Positions 47,812 to 57,479 of a DNA stretch of 64,000 nt are shown here, one piece after another. This DNA is from Methylophaga sp. OBS1 (GTDB lineage: Bacteria > Pseudomonadota > Gammaproteobacteria > Nitrosococcales > Methylophagaceae). The stretch is taken from positions 29,305-93,304 of the forward strand of contig NZ_JAPDMS010000001.1 of the NCBI RefSeq assembly GCF_026319365.1, read 5' to 3'. Every line of letters begins with the position of its first letter. The stretch's first letter is position 1. The notes beneath the pieces are model-generated. The model was not told the DNA's origin, made no database searches, and saw only the letters and a program-made list of their open reading frames with translations. Both the position numbers and the translations under genes were made by a program.

Positions 47812-49199
47812 TGGATTTCTTACCGATATTTTTAGATTTAAAGCAGCAATCATGTCTGGTTGTCGGCGGCGGAGATATCGCCGCCAGAAAAGCTGGTCTG
47901 CTACTCAAAGCCCAGGCTGTCGTGACCATTGTCGCGCCGAAGCTATCGTCGAGCTCACAAAAGCTGGTGACCAGCCAACAGGTTCACTGGCTTGAAGCCA
48001 GGTTCGACCCTTCTCAACTGGGGCAGGAGAGACTGGTCATCGCTGCCACCGATGATGAGACAGTCAATGCCGCTGTTTATGAGGCCGCCAAAGCCCGAAA
48101 TATTCTGGTGAATGTGGCTGACAGCCCGGACCATTGCGATTTTATCCTGGCATCAATACTGGACCGTTCACCGATAGTCGTCGCGGTCTCCAGCGGTGGC
48201 GATTCGCCGGTTCTCGCCCGTAACCTGCGTGCGAGACTGGAAACCCTGATTCCACCGTCTTACAGCAAACTGGGTGATCTGGTCGGCCGCTACCGGGACA
48301 AGGTCAAACAGAAGTTTGAAAATGTCTCCCAGCGCCGCCGTTTCTGGGAGTCGGTGCTGGAAGGGCCAGTGGCCGATCACATGATGGCAGGTCGTGAAGA
48401 ATTAGCGGAAAAGACCCTGCTGGAAAAGTTACAGGATCCTGATAACAAGGATCTGGGGCGGGGAGAGGTCTATCTTGTGGGTGCCGGACCCGGTGATCCG
48501 GATTTGCTGACATTCAAAGCATTGCGTCTGATGCAACAGGCGGATGTGGTGTTTTACGACCGTCTTGTCAGTAAAGAAATCCTGGCGCTGGTTCGTAAGG
48601 AAGCCGAGTTGATTTATGTGGGTAAACAACGGGCCTGGCATGCAGTGCGACAGGAAGAAATCAATGGTCTACTTCTGCAGCATGCGAAGCAGGGTAAACG
48701 GGTATTAAGACTTAAAGGCGGTGACCCATTTATTTTCGGTCGTGGCGGCGAAGAAATCGAAACACTGGCTGATGAAAAGATTCCATTTCAGGTGGTGCCC
48801 GGCATCACAGCGGCTTCCGGCTGTGCCAGTTATGCCGGCATTCCGCTAACCCATCGCGATTACGCACAAAGCTGTGTTTTCGTCACCGGACAGTTAAAAC
48901 AGGGCGAACTGGATCTCAACTGGGAGAGTCTGGTGCAGCCTCGTCAAACAGTTGTGGTTTATATGGGACTGGCTGGTTTGCCAGAGTTGAGCCGTCAGTT
49001 GCAGGCGCATGGTATGCCTGCAGATAAACCGGCCGCGCTGGTTCAGCAGGGCACGACTGAGAACCAGAAAGTCTGGATCAGCACGATTGATGAATTGCCG
49101 TTGCTCGCTGAGCGGGAACAACCGGTGGCCCCAACACTGGTGATCATTGGTGAAGTGACTCGTCTGCATAACACACTGGCTTGGTTTAAGGGTGGGTGA
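47811..49199 (+). CDS. cysG: Siroheme synthase (trifunctional CysG)
   Basis: A 462-residue fusion. The N-terminal half is precorrin-2 dehydrogenase/ferrochelatase (VVGGGDIAARKAGLLLKA; VAVSSGGDSPVLARNLRA). The C-terminal half is uroporphyrinogen III methyltransferase (VYLVGAGPGDPDLLTFKALR; RLKGGDPFIFGRGGEE; YAGIPLTHRDYAQS). It makes siroheme from uroporphyrinogen III for sulfite and nitrite reductases. The length agrees with E. coli CysG (457). Confidence 0.96.
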   Translation: MDFLPIFLDLKQQSCLVVGGGDIAARKAGLLLKAQAVVTIVAPKLSSSSQKLVTSQQVHWLEARFDPSQLGQERLVIAATDDETVNAAVYEAAKARNILVNVADSPDHCDFILASILDRSPIVVAVSSGGDSPVLARNLRARLETLIPPSYSKLGDLVGRYRDKVKQKFENVSQRRRFWESVLEGPVADHMMAGREELAEKTLLEKLQDPDNKDLGRGEVYLVGAGPGDPDLLTFKALRLMQQADVVFYDRLVSKEILALVRKEAELIYVGKQRAWHAVRQEEINGLLLQHAKQGKRVLRLKGGDPFIFGRGGEEIETLADEKIPFQVVPGITAASGCASYAGIPLTHRDYAQSCVFVTGQLKQGELDLNWESLVQPRQTVVVYMGLAGLPELSRQLQAHGMPADKPAALVQQGTTENQKVWISTIDELPLLAEREQPVAPTLVIIGEVTRLHNTLAWFKGG

Positions 49200-49373
49200 T
49201 ATCAGCCAGTTTGTGTGGTTTATATCAACCAGTAAACCAGAGGTCCGCACCACTGCTTAAAAGTAACTGGTTGTCATAAAACATTTTTCAGAGTTGGCAT
49301 TTTCCGTGCTTAATTAGAATCGGTTTGACTATAACCATAACAACGATAAAAGATTTCGGGAGAGTAATGAGTA

Positions 49374-51731
49374 ATGCAAGTTCCGCATAAAAAGAAAGCA
49401 TTAAGTCTGATGCTGGCCTCTGCGCTGGTGTCAGCCCCGGTCCTCGCTGCAGATGAGGATCAGGTAGAGCTGAGTGATATCAAGGTAATCGGTACAACAC
49501 CCATTGGTGGTGTTGGTCTGGAAGCCGATAGAATTCCAACGAAAACACAATCGGCTGATGCCAGTGATATAGAAAGAGTCCAGAGCCTGGATTTATCCGA
49601 TTTACTGAATCGAACCATGGGCAGTGTCAACATCAGCGCTGCTCAGAATAATCCTTTTCAGCCTAATTTGAATTATCGCGGGTTTACCGCTTCACCATTG
49701 GTCGGTAGTGCCCAGGGCCTGTCCGTCTACATGGATGGTATTCGTGTCAATGAACCATTCGGTGATGCGATTAACTTCGAATTACTGCCGGAAGCGGCGA
49801 TTGCAGATATTGACCTGGTGTCCGGTTCAAACCCTGTGTTTGGCCTCAATACCCTGGGTGGTGCACTGTCAATCAGAACAAAAACAGGTTTCACGCATCC
49901 CGGTCATAGCTTTGAGGCTTACACCGGTTCATTCGGTCGTGATTCAGGCACGATTGAGAGTGGTGGTAGCGATGGGAACCTGGCTTATTATGTGACTGGT
50001 TCCATTACCAAAGAAGATGGCTGGCGTGACTTTTCACCCTCACGCGTAGAGCAGTTTTTCTCGAACTTAAGCTATGCCAACGAAGACACCACGCTGGACT
50101 TTGGTATCACGGCTGTTGATAGTGATTTGAATGGTAACGGCGCTTCACCAGTCGAACTTGTTGCGGCAGATCGCGATGCCGTTTTCACCTATCCAGATAA
50201 CACGCAAAATGAACTCCGCATGTTCACTCTGAATGGCTCACATTGGATTAATGACACCACAATGTTAGCTGCCAACACCTACTACCGCAGAAGCGACCGT
50301 AGTTCGTTCAATGGCGATGGCGGTGAGTTTGAGGCGGATGGTGATGCCGCAGGTAGTCAGATTATTGATGATGATGGTAACCCGATCAGAACCAGTGCAG
50401 GTGCGGTTACTCTGGGCGATTTTGATAACCCTGCCTATGACGTTGAGGCAGAGTTGGAAGATGGTGACTTTGAGGTTGAAGGTCTGGGCCTGAATAACCG
50501 GAGTCAAACTGAACAGGACAGCTGGGGCTTTGGTGTCCAGACAACTTCATTCAATGACCTCTTTGGCAGAGAGAACCAACTGACAGTCGGTGTCTCCTTT
50601 GACCGCTCCAAAGTGGATTACTCTGCCAGCTCTGAGATCGCTTACCTGACTGAGACCCGGGGCACTGATGGCACGGGAATTGAGTTGCTGGATGAACGCG
50701 TCGATGGAGAAATCGACACTAACACTTACAGCATTTTCTTCACCAATACTCACAGCCTCACAGAGCGTCTGGATTTGACTGTCGGTGGTCGATACAACTG
50801 GATCGCGATTGATATTTCAGGCACCAGCCAAGGTGGGACCCAAGACTTGAATGAGTCTGGCAATACGCATGACTTCAAGCGGTTTAACCCATCGGTCGGT
50901 GCCACTTATGCATTGACAGAGAACCTGACCACCTATGCCAACTATAGTGAGTCCAACCGTGCACCAACGCCGTCAGAACTGACATGTGCTGAGCCGGATT
51001 CACCTTGTGCATACCCCAATGCATTCCTTGCTGATCCGCCATTAGATGATGTCGTGGCCAGAACAGTTGAAGCCGGTCTGCGTGGTCAACAGGCTAACTT
51101 CAACTGGTCAGCCGGTGTGTTTTACACAGAGCTGGAAGATGACCTGTTCTTCTTCAACGATGCCGATGATGACACACCGGTATTAAACACAGGTGTCTTC
51201 GATAACATTGATAAAACAGCACGTGCTGGTCTGGAATTAAGTGCAAACGGTGCCGTTAACAAACTGAGTTGGTTTGCACACTATTCATACATCCGTGCGA
51301 CATTCGAAGACAACTTCTCCTATAGCCGTGAAGTGAATGAGGAAGATGAAGTCTTTTCTGTCAGTAAAGGTGATAGATTGCCGAATCAGCCTGAGCACAA
51401 CATCAATGTTGGCTTTGATTATGCGTTTACAGAAAAGCTCTCACTGGGTACAACAGCTTCATACCGCTCCAGTCAGTACTTCCGTGGTGATGAAGCCAAC
51501 GTTGATAAAAAGATCGAAGGCTATACTGTATTTAATCTGCATGGACGATACAAAGTCACTGAGAACTTTGAGTTCTTTGGCCGTATAGATAACGTTTTTG
51601 ATAACGAGTACGAATCTTTCGGCCTGTACGGTGAACCGGGTGAAGCTGGGTTGGAACAATATGAAAACCCTCGCTTTGTTGGTCCCGGTGCGCCCAGAGC
51701 AGGTTGGATTGGCTTCAAGCTGACGCTGTAA
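49374..51731 (+). CDS. TonB-dependent outer membrane receptor
   Basis: A 785-residue receptor with a signal peptide (KKKALSLMLASALVSAPVLA), a TonB-box-like stretch (DQVELSDIKVIG), a plug domain (SVNISAAQNNPFQPNLNYRGF; GSNPVFGLNTLGGALSIRTKTG) and a 22-strand barrel ending GWIGFKLTL. The extracellular loops are strongly acidic, including a loop near residues 313-365 with DGDGGEFEADGD and IDDDGNP. That hints at a cationic ligand, but siderophore, cobalamin or metal specificity cannot be told. No clear Fur box is visible upstream. A secreted PepSY protein follows after a terminator. Confidence 0.9.
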   Translation: MQVPHKKKALSLMLASALVSAPVLAADEDQVELSDIKVIGTTPIGGVGLEADRIPTKTQSADASDIERVQSLDLSDLLNRTMGSVNISAAQNNPFQPNLNYRGFTASPLVGSAQGLSVYMDGIRVNEPFGDAINFELLPEAAIADIDLVSGSNPVFGLNTLGGALSIRTKTGFTHPGHSFEAYTGSFGRDSGTIESGGSDGNLAYYVTGSITKEDGWRDFSPSRVEQFFSNLSYANEDTTLDFGITAVDSDLNGNGASPVELVAADRDAVFTYPDNTQNELRMFTLNGSHWINDTTMLAANTYYRRSDRSSFNGDGGEFEADGDAAGSQIIDDDGNPIRTSAGAVTLGDFDNPAYDVEAELEDGDFEVEGLGLNNRSQTEQDSWGFGVQTTSFNDLFGRENQLTVGVSFDRSKVDYSASSEIAYLTETRGTDGTGIELLDERVDGEIDTNTYSIFFTNTHSLTERLDLTVGGRYNWIAIDISGTSQGGTQDLNESGNTHDFKRFNPSVGATYALTENLTTYANYSESNRAPTPSELTCAEPDSPCAYPNAFLADPPLDDVVARTVEAGLRGQQANFNWSAGVFYTELEDDLFFFNDADDDTPVLNTGVFDNIDKTARAGLELSANGAVNKLSWFAHYSYIRATFEDNFSYSREVNEEDEVFSVSKGDRLPNQPEHNINVGFDYAFTEKLSLGTTASYRSSQYFRGDEANVDKKIEGYTVFNLHGRYKVTENFEFFGRIDNVFDNEYESFGLYGEPGEAGLEQYENPRFVGPGAPRAGWIGFKLTL

Positions 51732-51751
51732 AGCACAGCTTAATTTCAACA

Positions 51752-51782
51752 TTGGGCTACCTTCGGGTGGCCCAATTTATTT
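51752..51782 (+). terminator. Terminator after the TonB-dependent receptor
   Basis: TTGGGCTACC (51752-51761) pairs with GGTGGCCCAA (51766-51775), with one G-T pair, around a TTCG tetraloop. TTTATTT follows. Confidence 0.8.
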
Positions 51783-51793
51783 CAGGACCAAGC

Positions 51794-52294
51794 ATGCTGA
51801 AAACCTTAATACCCGTCATTCTGTTCTGGCCAATAACCAGTCTTGCAGCTGATAACAACCAGCTGTTTGAAACCTGTCTGGATGTCGCTTTAAATGCGCG
51901 TAACGGCCATGTCATCAAAGTTGAACTCAAGCTTGAAAATGGGCGTGAAGTTTACGAGTTTGATATCAGAGCATTGGATGGTAAGGACTGGGATGTCGAG
52001 TGTCTGAAGTCTTCGGGTGAGTTAATCGAGCTGGAACAGGAGGTGGATCATCCCAACCATCCGCTGTTCAAGAGAAACGTTAAATTCAACGAAGAAGAAG
52101 CCAGAGCGATTGCACTGGCGCTCTATCCTGGAGAAATCATCGAGGTCGAATACGAGATTGAGTCCAACGGTGATTCCTCGTATGAGTTTGACATTGATAC
52201 CTACGAAGGCAGCGAGATAAAAATTGAAATTGACGCAGCTACCGGTGAGGTGGTCGAAACCAACGAGGAGCTGTGGCAAGTGGGTCTTGAATAA
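51794..52294 (+). CDS. Secreted acidic PepSY-domain protein
   Basis: A 166-residue protein from the ATG at 51794, with a signal peptide (MLKTLIPVILFWPITSLA). It has two PepSY-like repeats: HVIKVELKLENGREVYEFDI in the first half and IIEVEYEIESNGDSSYEFDIDTYEGSEIKIEID in the second. The protein is rich in Glu and Asp. PepSY domains are small periplasmic or extracytoplasmic folds, some of which bind metals or inhibit proteases. Its place directly behind a TonB-dependent receptor suggests a joint role in substrate capture, but this is inference. Confidence 0.8.
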   Translation: MLKTLIPVILFWPITSLAADNNQLFETCLDVALNARNGHVIKVELKLENGREVYEFDIRALDGKDWDVECLKSSGELIELEQEVDHPNHPLFKRNVKFNEEEARAIALALYPGEIIEVEYEIESNGDSSYEFDIDTYEGSEIKIEIDAATGEVVETNEELWQVGLE

Positions 52295-52317
52295 TCTCTG
52301 ATCTTTAGACGTTTGTT

Positions 52318-52352
52318 AACCGCAGTCTGACAATGTTCAACTGCGGTTTTTT
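52318..52352. terminator. Bidirectional terminator between the PepSY gene and nadC
   Basis: AACCGCAGT (52318-52326) pairs with ACTGCGGTT (52340-52348) around a 13-base loop, followed by T's to 52352. It overlaps the last bases of the convergent nadC gene. Confidence 0.8.
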
Positions 52353-53193
52353 ATTGAAAGCGCAGTGATAAATCCACGGCCTGAATATCCTTGGTCAAAG
52401 CGCCGACTGAAATCCTATCCACGCCGGTTTCAGCAATCTCACGAATATTGGCCAGGCTGATACCACCGGATGCTTCCAGCAAGGCTTTTTTGTCATTGAT
52501 AGCCACGGCTTGTTTCAGTGTTTGAAGTTCGAAGTTATCCAGCAGCACAATATCCGCACCGGCATTCAGTGCGTGATTCAGTTCATCCAGGTTTTCCACT
52601 TCCACTTCGATAGGGACACCAGCATTCAGTGATTGCGCCTGTGATACTGCTGCAGCAATAGAACCGGCTGCATTGATATGATTTTCCTTGATGAGAATCC
52701 CATCATAGAGTCCGAAGCGGTGATTAAAGCAGCCGCCGCATCGCACAGCGTATTTTTGTGCCACCCGCCAACCCGGTAATGTTTTGCGGGTATCCAGCAC
52801 TTTGACCGGCAGTCCGGCAACGGCATCCGCATATTGCCTGGCGCTTGTTGCCGTTGCAGATAATGTCTGCAAAAAGTTCATTGCTGTGCGCTCACCGGTC
52901 AGAACTGCGCGCGCTGGGCCTTTTATTCGACAGATGATAGCGTCTGCAGCAAGCGCATCCCCATCCGCTGCCAGCCATTCAATTTGAATACGGTCATCAA
53001 GACGACTGAAGACTGCGTTGAACCAGTCACGGCCACATAACACGGCGTCCTGACGCGTGATTAGCTGGGCCTCGGCGATAGACTCTGCCGGAATCAGATT
53101 GGCAGTCAGATCCTGTTGACCGACGTCCTCCAGCAGGGCAAGCTTGACTTGGGAGTCGATAAACGCAGACGGTAACGGGTTTTCAATGGTCAT
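52351..53193 (-). CDS. nadC: Nicotinate-nucleotide pyrophosphorylase (quinolinate phosphoribosyltransferase)
   Basis: A 280-residue enzyme that converts quinolinate and PRPP to nicotinate mononucleotide in NAD synthesis. The ATG at 53191-53193 gives MTIENPLPSAFIDSQV; a TTG-started longer form is unlikely. The conserved blocks are ERTAMNFLQTLSATAT, KVLDTRKTLPGWR, KYAVRCGGCFNHRFGLYD, IEVEVENLDEL and LEASGGISL. Confidence 0.95.
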   Translation of the reverse strand: MTIENPLPSAFIDSQVKLALLEDVGQQDLTANLIPAESIAEAQLITRQDAVLCGRDWFNAVFSRLDDRIQIEWLAADGDALAADAIICRIKGPARAVLTGERTAMNFLQTLSATATSARQYADAVAGLPVKVLDTRKTLPGWRVAQKYAVRCGGCFNHRFGLYDGILIKENHINAAGSIAAAVSQAQSLNAGVPIEVEVENLDELNHALNAGADIVLLDNFELQTLKQAVAINDKKALLEASGGISLANIREIAETGVDRISVGALTKDIQAVDLSLRFQ

Positions 53194-53271
53194 TGAAAGG
53201 CTCTTTACTGAAAAACTCAATAGGGTAACGCGTGAAGACTGAATAATCTACGACATTGAGGGAATGCCTGT

Positions 53272-53820
53272 TTGAACATTGATCTGACACAGGGACGCTG
53301 CAATGAGGCGGTGTTCTACTTATCACCCAACCATGATGAGCGTCCCGACCCGACGGATATTCAAGGCATTGTCATTCACAACATCAGTCTGCCTCCCGGG
53401 GAGTTCGGCCAACGGTTTATTGATGACTTGTTTCTGAACCAGCTGGACAGCTCACAACATCCCTATTTCGAACAACTGAAGGGTCTGAAAGTCTCCTCTC
53501 ATCTATTGATAAGACGTAATGGGGAGCTGGTTCAGTTTGTACCATTTCATCAACGGGCCTGGCACGCGGGCGTATCAAGCTGGCAAGGCAGGGAACGCTG
53601 CAATGATTTTACGATAGGTATCGAGCTTGAAGGCTGTGATGACAAGCCCTTTGATGATACCCAGTATCATCAGCTGGCTGCGGTTATCAGCGCTTTATGT
53701 AAGGCTTACCCCCAGCTCAATTATGAGCGAATTGCCGGTCATGAACATATTGCGCCTGGACGCAAAACGGATCCGGGGCCGTTTTTCGAATGGGATTACC
53801 TGAGACAGCTACTGGACTGA
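53272..53820 (+). CDS. ampD: 1,6-anhydro-N-acetylmuramyl-L-alanine amidase AmpD
   Basis: A 182-residue cytoplasmic zinc amidase that trims anhydromuropeptides during cell-wall recycling. The start is a TTG at 53272 with GAGGGA upstream; no in-frame ATG lies nearby. The zinc ligands are in GIVIHNISLPPG and GHEHIAPGRKTDPG, and GRERCNDFTIGIELEG is conserved. With NagZ (29076) it completes two successive recycling steps. In enterobacteria AmpD loss raises AmpC; no ampR or ampC is visible here. Confidence 0.93.
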   Translation: MNIDLTQGRCNEAVFYLSPNHDERPDPTDIQGIVIHNISLPPGEFGQRFIDDLFLNQLDSSQHPYFEQLKGLKVSSHLLIRRNGELVQFVPFHQRAWHAGVSSWQGRERCNDFTIGIELEGCDDKPFDDTQYHQLAAVISALCKAYPQLNYERIAGHEHIAPGRKTDPGPFFEWDYLRQLLD

Positions 53821-53823
53821 CAT

Positions 53824-53851
53824 AAAAAAAGCCGCCCTCGGGCGGCTTTTT
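53824..53851. terminator. Bidirectional terminator between ampD and the FKBP gene
   Basis: GCCGCCC and GGGCGGC (within 53831-53846) form a 7-bp stem with a TC loop, preceded by seven A and followed by five T, so it works for both convergent genes. Confidence 0.9.
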
Positions 53852-53869
53852 CAACGGCAGGCATTTGCC

Positions 53870-54550
53870 TTATTGTGTGATAGCGATCAGTTCGATATCG
53901 AAAATCAGTGTTTCGTTGGGACCAATCAGCTGACCCGCCCCACGTGGACCATAGGCGAGGTTGGCCGGGACGACGATGCGCCATTTTCCGCCTTCTTTCA
54001 TCATCTGCAGTGCTTCCTGCCAGCCCTGAATGACACCGTTAACCGGGAAAGTGGCTGGTTCGCCGCGGTCATAAGAGCTGTCAAAGACGGTACCGTCGAG
54101 CAGGGTGCCTTTGTAATGCGCGATGACTTTATCGTTTTCAGTCGGTGTCGCACCATCGCCTTCTTTGATGATTTCGTATTGCAGTCCGCTGTCAGTGGTG
54201 ACAACGCCTTCTTTCTTGGCATTTTCGGCCATGTAGGCTTTTGCTTCAGCCTGTTTTTCGTTCATGACTTTCGCCATTTCCTGGGCTTTTGCTGCCTGGT
54301 ATTCCTGAATCACTTTTTCTGCCGTGGCCTGATCCAGTTGTGGCTCGTTACCTGCCATCATGTCGGCAACACCTGCTTTGAATGCGTCCAGTTCCAATTC
54401 GACGCCTTCCTGCAGCATGTTTTGTCCGACCTGAATACCAAAGATGTAGCTCAGTTTCTGCTTGTCTGTGTCCAGGGTTGCGGCGTGATCATCAGCCATT
54501 ACGTTTGCTCCAAATAATAAGGGTAAAAAAATCAGTGCTTTTAATTTCAT
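53870..54550 (-). CDS. FKBP-type peptidyl-prolyl isomerase (Mip/FkpA-like)
   Basis: A 226-residue periplasmic foldase with a signal peptide (MKLKALIFLPLLFGANVMA). The N-terminal helical dimerisation domain (DKQKLSYIFGIQVGQNML; a long helix through EYQAAKAQEMAKVMNEKQAEAKAYM) is followed by an FKBP domain from about residue 120 (VIAHYKGTLLDGTVFDSSYDRG; GVIQGWQEALQMMKEGGKWRIVVPANLAYG). The active-site Tyr, Phe, Trp and Asp positions are kept. It assists folding of outer-membrane and secreted proteins. Confidence 0.92.
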   Translation of the reverse strand: MKLKALIFLPLLFGANVMADDHAATLDTDKQKLSYIFGIQVGQNMLQEGVELELDAFKAGVADMMAGNEPQLDQATAEKVIQEYQAAKAQEMAKVMNEKQAEAKAYMAENAKKEGVVTTDSGLQYEIIKEGDGATPTENDKVIAHYKGTLLDGTVFDSSYDRGEPATFPVNGVIQGWQEALQMMKEGGKWRIVVPANLAYGPRGAGQLIGPNETLIFDIELIAITQ

Positions 54551-54686
54551 TTATTAGGCTCTCTGGTTGGAATTTAACTCAATAGGCGTTGCGGAATTTA
54601 GTACAATTGCATGTTTTAAAGTTCATCACCATACGCGAAATCAACGGAATTTTCACTCGACCCGCGTCAATATCTGAGCAAAACAC

Positions 54687-54725
54687 TTGGTTATTGTCTT
54701 AATTGATACTATAATAGTACCAATT
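54687..54725 (+). promoter_or_regulatory. suf operon promoter overlapped by a near-perfect palindrome
   Basis: TTGGTT (54687-54692) and TATAAT (54710-54715) are spaced by 17 bases. Over the -10 lies an inverted repeat with arms AATTGATACTA (54701-54711) and TAGTACCAATT (54715-54725), matching at 10 of 11 positions. Its position and symmetry make it the likely binding site of the Rrf2 regulator encoded just downstream. It differs from the IscR type 1 site at 10947, so the two regulators may read distinct operators. Confidence 0.7.
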
Positions 54726-54738
54726 AGGAGGTTCAGCT

Positions 54739-55230
54739 ATGCTGCGAATGGGAAAACTGACGGATTACGGCATTGTGCTGATGAGCTATCTGGCAACGCA
54801 CGCCAGACAGCAGCACAGTGCTCACGCCATCGCCGATGCGGTAAAGGTGCCGTTACCCACCGTCAGGAAAGTATTGAAGTCTTTATCCCATGAAGGTCTC
54901 CTGCAATCGGAACGTGGCGTCGCAGGTGGTTACAGCCTGAGTCGGGAAGCGGAACAGATTTCAGTAGCGGAAATCATTACGGCCATTGAAGGCCCCATAG
55001 CCCTGACCGAATGTGTCAGTGGTGAAAGCCACTGTGAGCAGGAAACGCACTGTGCGGTCCAGACTAACTGGACGCGCATTAACAACGCGGTGTTTCACGC
55101 ACTGGATGAAGTTAAGCTCTCAGATATGCTGACATCGCAGAATACATCGGGGATAAGCCCAATTAGATTCTACTCATCTGCAGCCGGGATGAGTAAAGCA
55201 ACAATACAGGATGGTGAGTTTCATGACTGA
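54739..55230 (+). CDS. Rrf2-family regulator of the suf operon
   Basis: A 163-residue Rrf2 protein with an AGGAGG site before the ATG. The winged HTH reads [33 protein letters not shown] and [12 protein letters not shown]. Cys92, Cys99 and Cys105 can hold an iron-sulfur cluster. It belongs to the type annotated as SUF system regulator, distinct from IscR at 11009. It is the first gene of the operon and its end overlaps sufB. Repression relieved by loss of its cluster is the expected logic. Confidence 0.88.
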   Translation: MLRMGKLTDYGIVLMSYLATHARQQHSAHAIADAVKVPLPTVRKVLKSLSHEGLLQSERGVAGGYSLSREAEQISVAEIITAIEGPIALTECVSGESHCEQETHCAVQTNWTRINNAVFHALDEVKLSDMLTSQNTSGISPIRFYSSAAGMSKATIQDGEFHD

Positions 55231-56671
55231 GCAAAGTCAACAACTTGAGTCGATTACTCAAAGAGAATACAAGGCCGGTTTTGTTACCGACATTGAGGCA
55301 GAAAGTCTGCCGCCAGGCCTGAGTGAAGAGGTTGTCCGTGAAATCTCCCGTATCAAGGGAGAGCCTGAGTTCATGCTGGAATGGCGCCTGAAAGCCTATC
55401 GCCACTGGCTGACCATGGACACGCCGGAATGGGCGCATGTGCATTATCCTGAGATCGACTATCAGCAAATCAGCTATTACTCAGCGCCGAAGAAAAAAGA
55501 CGACGGTCCGAAAAGTCTGGATGAAGTCGATCCGGAGCTGTTGCGTACCTATGAAAAACTGGGTGTGCCACTGGATGAACGTGCCCGTCTCGCCGGTGTT
55601 GCCGTCGATGCGGTGTTTGACAGTGTGTCTGTGGCCAGTACTTTCCAGGACAAGCTGGCAGAAGAGGGCATTATCTTTATGCCTATCTCTCAGGCCGTGA
55701 AAGAACACCCGGAACTGGTTGAAAAATATCTGGGCAGTGTGGTGCCTTATAAGGACAACTACTACGCAGCGCTGAACTCAGCGGTCTTCAGTGACGGTTC
55801 TTTCGTCTACATTCCCAAAGGTGTGCGTTGCCCGATGGAACTGTCGACCTACTTCCGTATCAACGCGGCTAATACCGGTCAGTTCGAACGTACGCTGATC
55901 ATTGCTGACGACGACGCTTATGTCAGCTATCTGGAAGGCTGTACCGCACCGATGCGTGATGAAAACCAGCTTCACGCTGCTGTCGTAGAACTGGTCGCGC
56001 TGGATCGGGCTGAAATCAAATACTCCACCGTGCAGAACTGGTATCCCGGTGATGAAAACGGTAAGGGTGGCATCTACAACTTTGTCACCAAACGTGCTGC
56101 CTGCCGTGGTGAGTCCTCCAAAGTGTCCTGGACTCAGGTGGAAACCGGTTCAGCCATCACCTGGAAATATCCCAGTGTCGTCCTGCAGGGTGACAACTCT
56201 ATCGGTGAGTTCTACTCCGTGGCGGTCACCAACAACATGCAACAGGCCGATACAGGTACCAAGATGATACATCTGGGTAAAAACACCAGCTCGACCATCA
56301 TCTCCAAAGGTATTTCTGCCGGCCGTTCACAAAACGCCTATCGCGGCCTGGTTCGTGTCGGGCCCAATGCAGAAAATGCCCGTAACTACACCGAGTGCGA
56401 CTCATTGCTGATGGGCGACAAATGCGGTGCCCACACCTTCCCATATATTGAGGTGAAAAACCCGACAGCGAAGGTGGAGCACGAGGCCTCGACATCAAAA
56501 ATCAGCGAAGACCAGCTGTTCTATTGTAAGCAGCGCGGTTTGGATGCCGAAGATGCGGTCTCGATGATTGTGAACGGTTTCTGCAAACAGGTCATTCGTG
56601 AGCTGCCGATGGAATTCGCAGTCGAAGCGCAGAACCTGCTCGGTTTGTCATTAGAAGGTTCCGTCGGTTAA
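55223..56671 (+). CDS. sufB: Fe-S cluster scaffold complex subunit SufB
   Basis: A 482-residue SufB from the ATG at 55223; the in-frame ATG at 55211 would add four residues and cannot be excluded. SufB with SufC and SufD builds [4Fe-4S] clusters. [32 protein letters not shown], the [23 protein letters not shown] segment and [23 protein letters not shown] are conserved, and the C-terminal [22 protein letters not shown] completes the fold. It overlaps the regulator gene by 8 bases. Confidence 0.96.
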   Translation: MTEQSQQLESITQREYKAGFVTDIEAESLPPGLSEEVVREISRIKGEPEFMLEWRLKAYRHWLTMDTPEWAHVHYPEIDYQQISYYSAPKKKDDGPKSLDEVDPELLRTYEKLGVPLDERARLAGVAVDAVFDSVSVASTFQDKLAEEGIIFMPISQAVKEHPELVEKYLGSVVPYKDNYYAALNSAVFSDGSFVYIPKGVRCPMELSTYFRINAANTGQFERTLIIADDDAYVSYLEGCTAPMRDENQLHAAVVELVALDRAEIKYSTVQNWYPGDENGKGGIYNFVTKRAACRGESSKVSWTQVETGSAITWKYPSVVLQGDNSIGEFYSVAVTNNMQQADTGTKMIHLGKNTSSTIISKGISAGRSQNAYRGLVRVGPNAENARNYTECDSLLMGDKCGAHTFPYIEVKNPTAKVEHEASTSKISEDQLFYCKQRGLDAEDAVSMIVNGFCKQVIRELPMEFAVEAQNLLGLSLEGSVG

Positions 56672-56717
56672 ACGAACGAGAACCCATTCGGATTTTCAGA
56701 AATATAGAGACTTATAC

Positions 56718-57479
56718 ATGTTAGAAATTAAAAACCTGCATGCCAGCGTTGAAGGGAAAGAAATCCTCCGCGGCATCAATATGACCGTCAATCCAGGCGA
56801 AGTCCACGCCATCATGGGCCCGAACGGCGCAGGCAAAAGTACATTGTCCAATGTGCTTGCCGGCCGTGACGGCTATGAAGTGACACAGGGCGAAGTCATC
56901 TATAAAGGTGAAAACCTGCTGGACCTGGAACCGGAAGAACGCGCTCAGCGTGGTGTGTTTCTGGCTTTCCAATATCCGGTAGAAATCCCGGGTGTCAGCA
57001 ATATCTATCTGCTGAAAGCTGCCCTGAACGCGGTTCGCAAATATCAGGGGCTGGATGAAGTTGATGCGATTGACTTCCTGAATCTCGTCCGTGACCGCAT
57101 GAAGCTGGTCAAAATGGATGAACAGTTCCTGCACCGTAATGTGAACGAAGGCTTCTCAGGCGGTGAGAAAAAACGCAACGAGATTCTGCAGATGGCGGTC
57201 CTGGAACCGGCACTGGCGATTCTTGATGAAACCGACTCCGGTCTCGACATCGACGCACTGCGTGTTGTTGCTGAAGGGGTCAATGCCCTGCGTGCTGAAG
57301 ATCGTTCGATCGTCATGATTACGCACTACCAGCGTCTTCTCGACCATATCGTGCCGGACTTCGTCCATGTATTGTCTGAAGGCAAAATTGTTAAATCCGG
57401 CGACAAGGAACTGGCTAAAGAATTGGAGAAATCCGGTTACAGCTGGGTTCACGATGCACCGGAAGGTCAAACCGCATGA
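56718..57479 (+). CDS. sufC: SufC, ABC-type ATPase of the SUF complex
   Basis: A 253-residue soluble ATPase. Walker A is [10 protein letters not shown], the ABC signature is [15 protein letters not shown], and Walker B is [16 protein letters not shown]. The unusual EKKRNE in the signature is typical of SufC. It drives conformational change in SufB-SufD. It overlaps sufD by 4 bases (ATGA). Confidence 0.97.
   Translation: MLEIKNLHASVEGKEILRGINMTVNPGEVHAIMGPNGAGKSTLSNVLAGRDGYEVTQGEVIYKGENLLDLEPEERAQRGVFLAFQYPVEIPGVSNIYLLKAALNAVRKYQGLDEVDAIDFLNLVRDRMKLVKMDEQFLHRNVNEGFSGGEKKRNEILQMAVLEPALAILDETDSGLDIDALRVVAEGVNALRAEDRSIVMITHYQRLLDHIVPDFVHVLSEGKIVKSGDKELAKELEKSGYSWVHDAPEGQTA

Noticed and set aside
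49271..49285. TTGTCATAAAACATT, resembling half of a Pho box, upstream of the TonB-dependent receptor
   Set aside because: Only one half-site matches; the second CTGTCAT-like repeat is missing, and no Fur-type palindrome is present either.
49367..49390. Seven-codon ATG-TAA frame overlapping the start of the TonB-dependent receptor
   Set aside because: It could be a coupling mini-gene, but it is so short that chance is the simpler explanation; the receptor signal peptide clearly starts at 49374.
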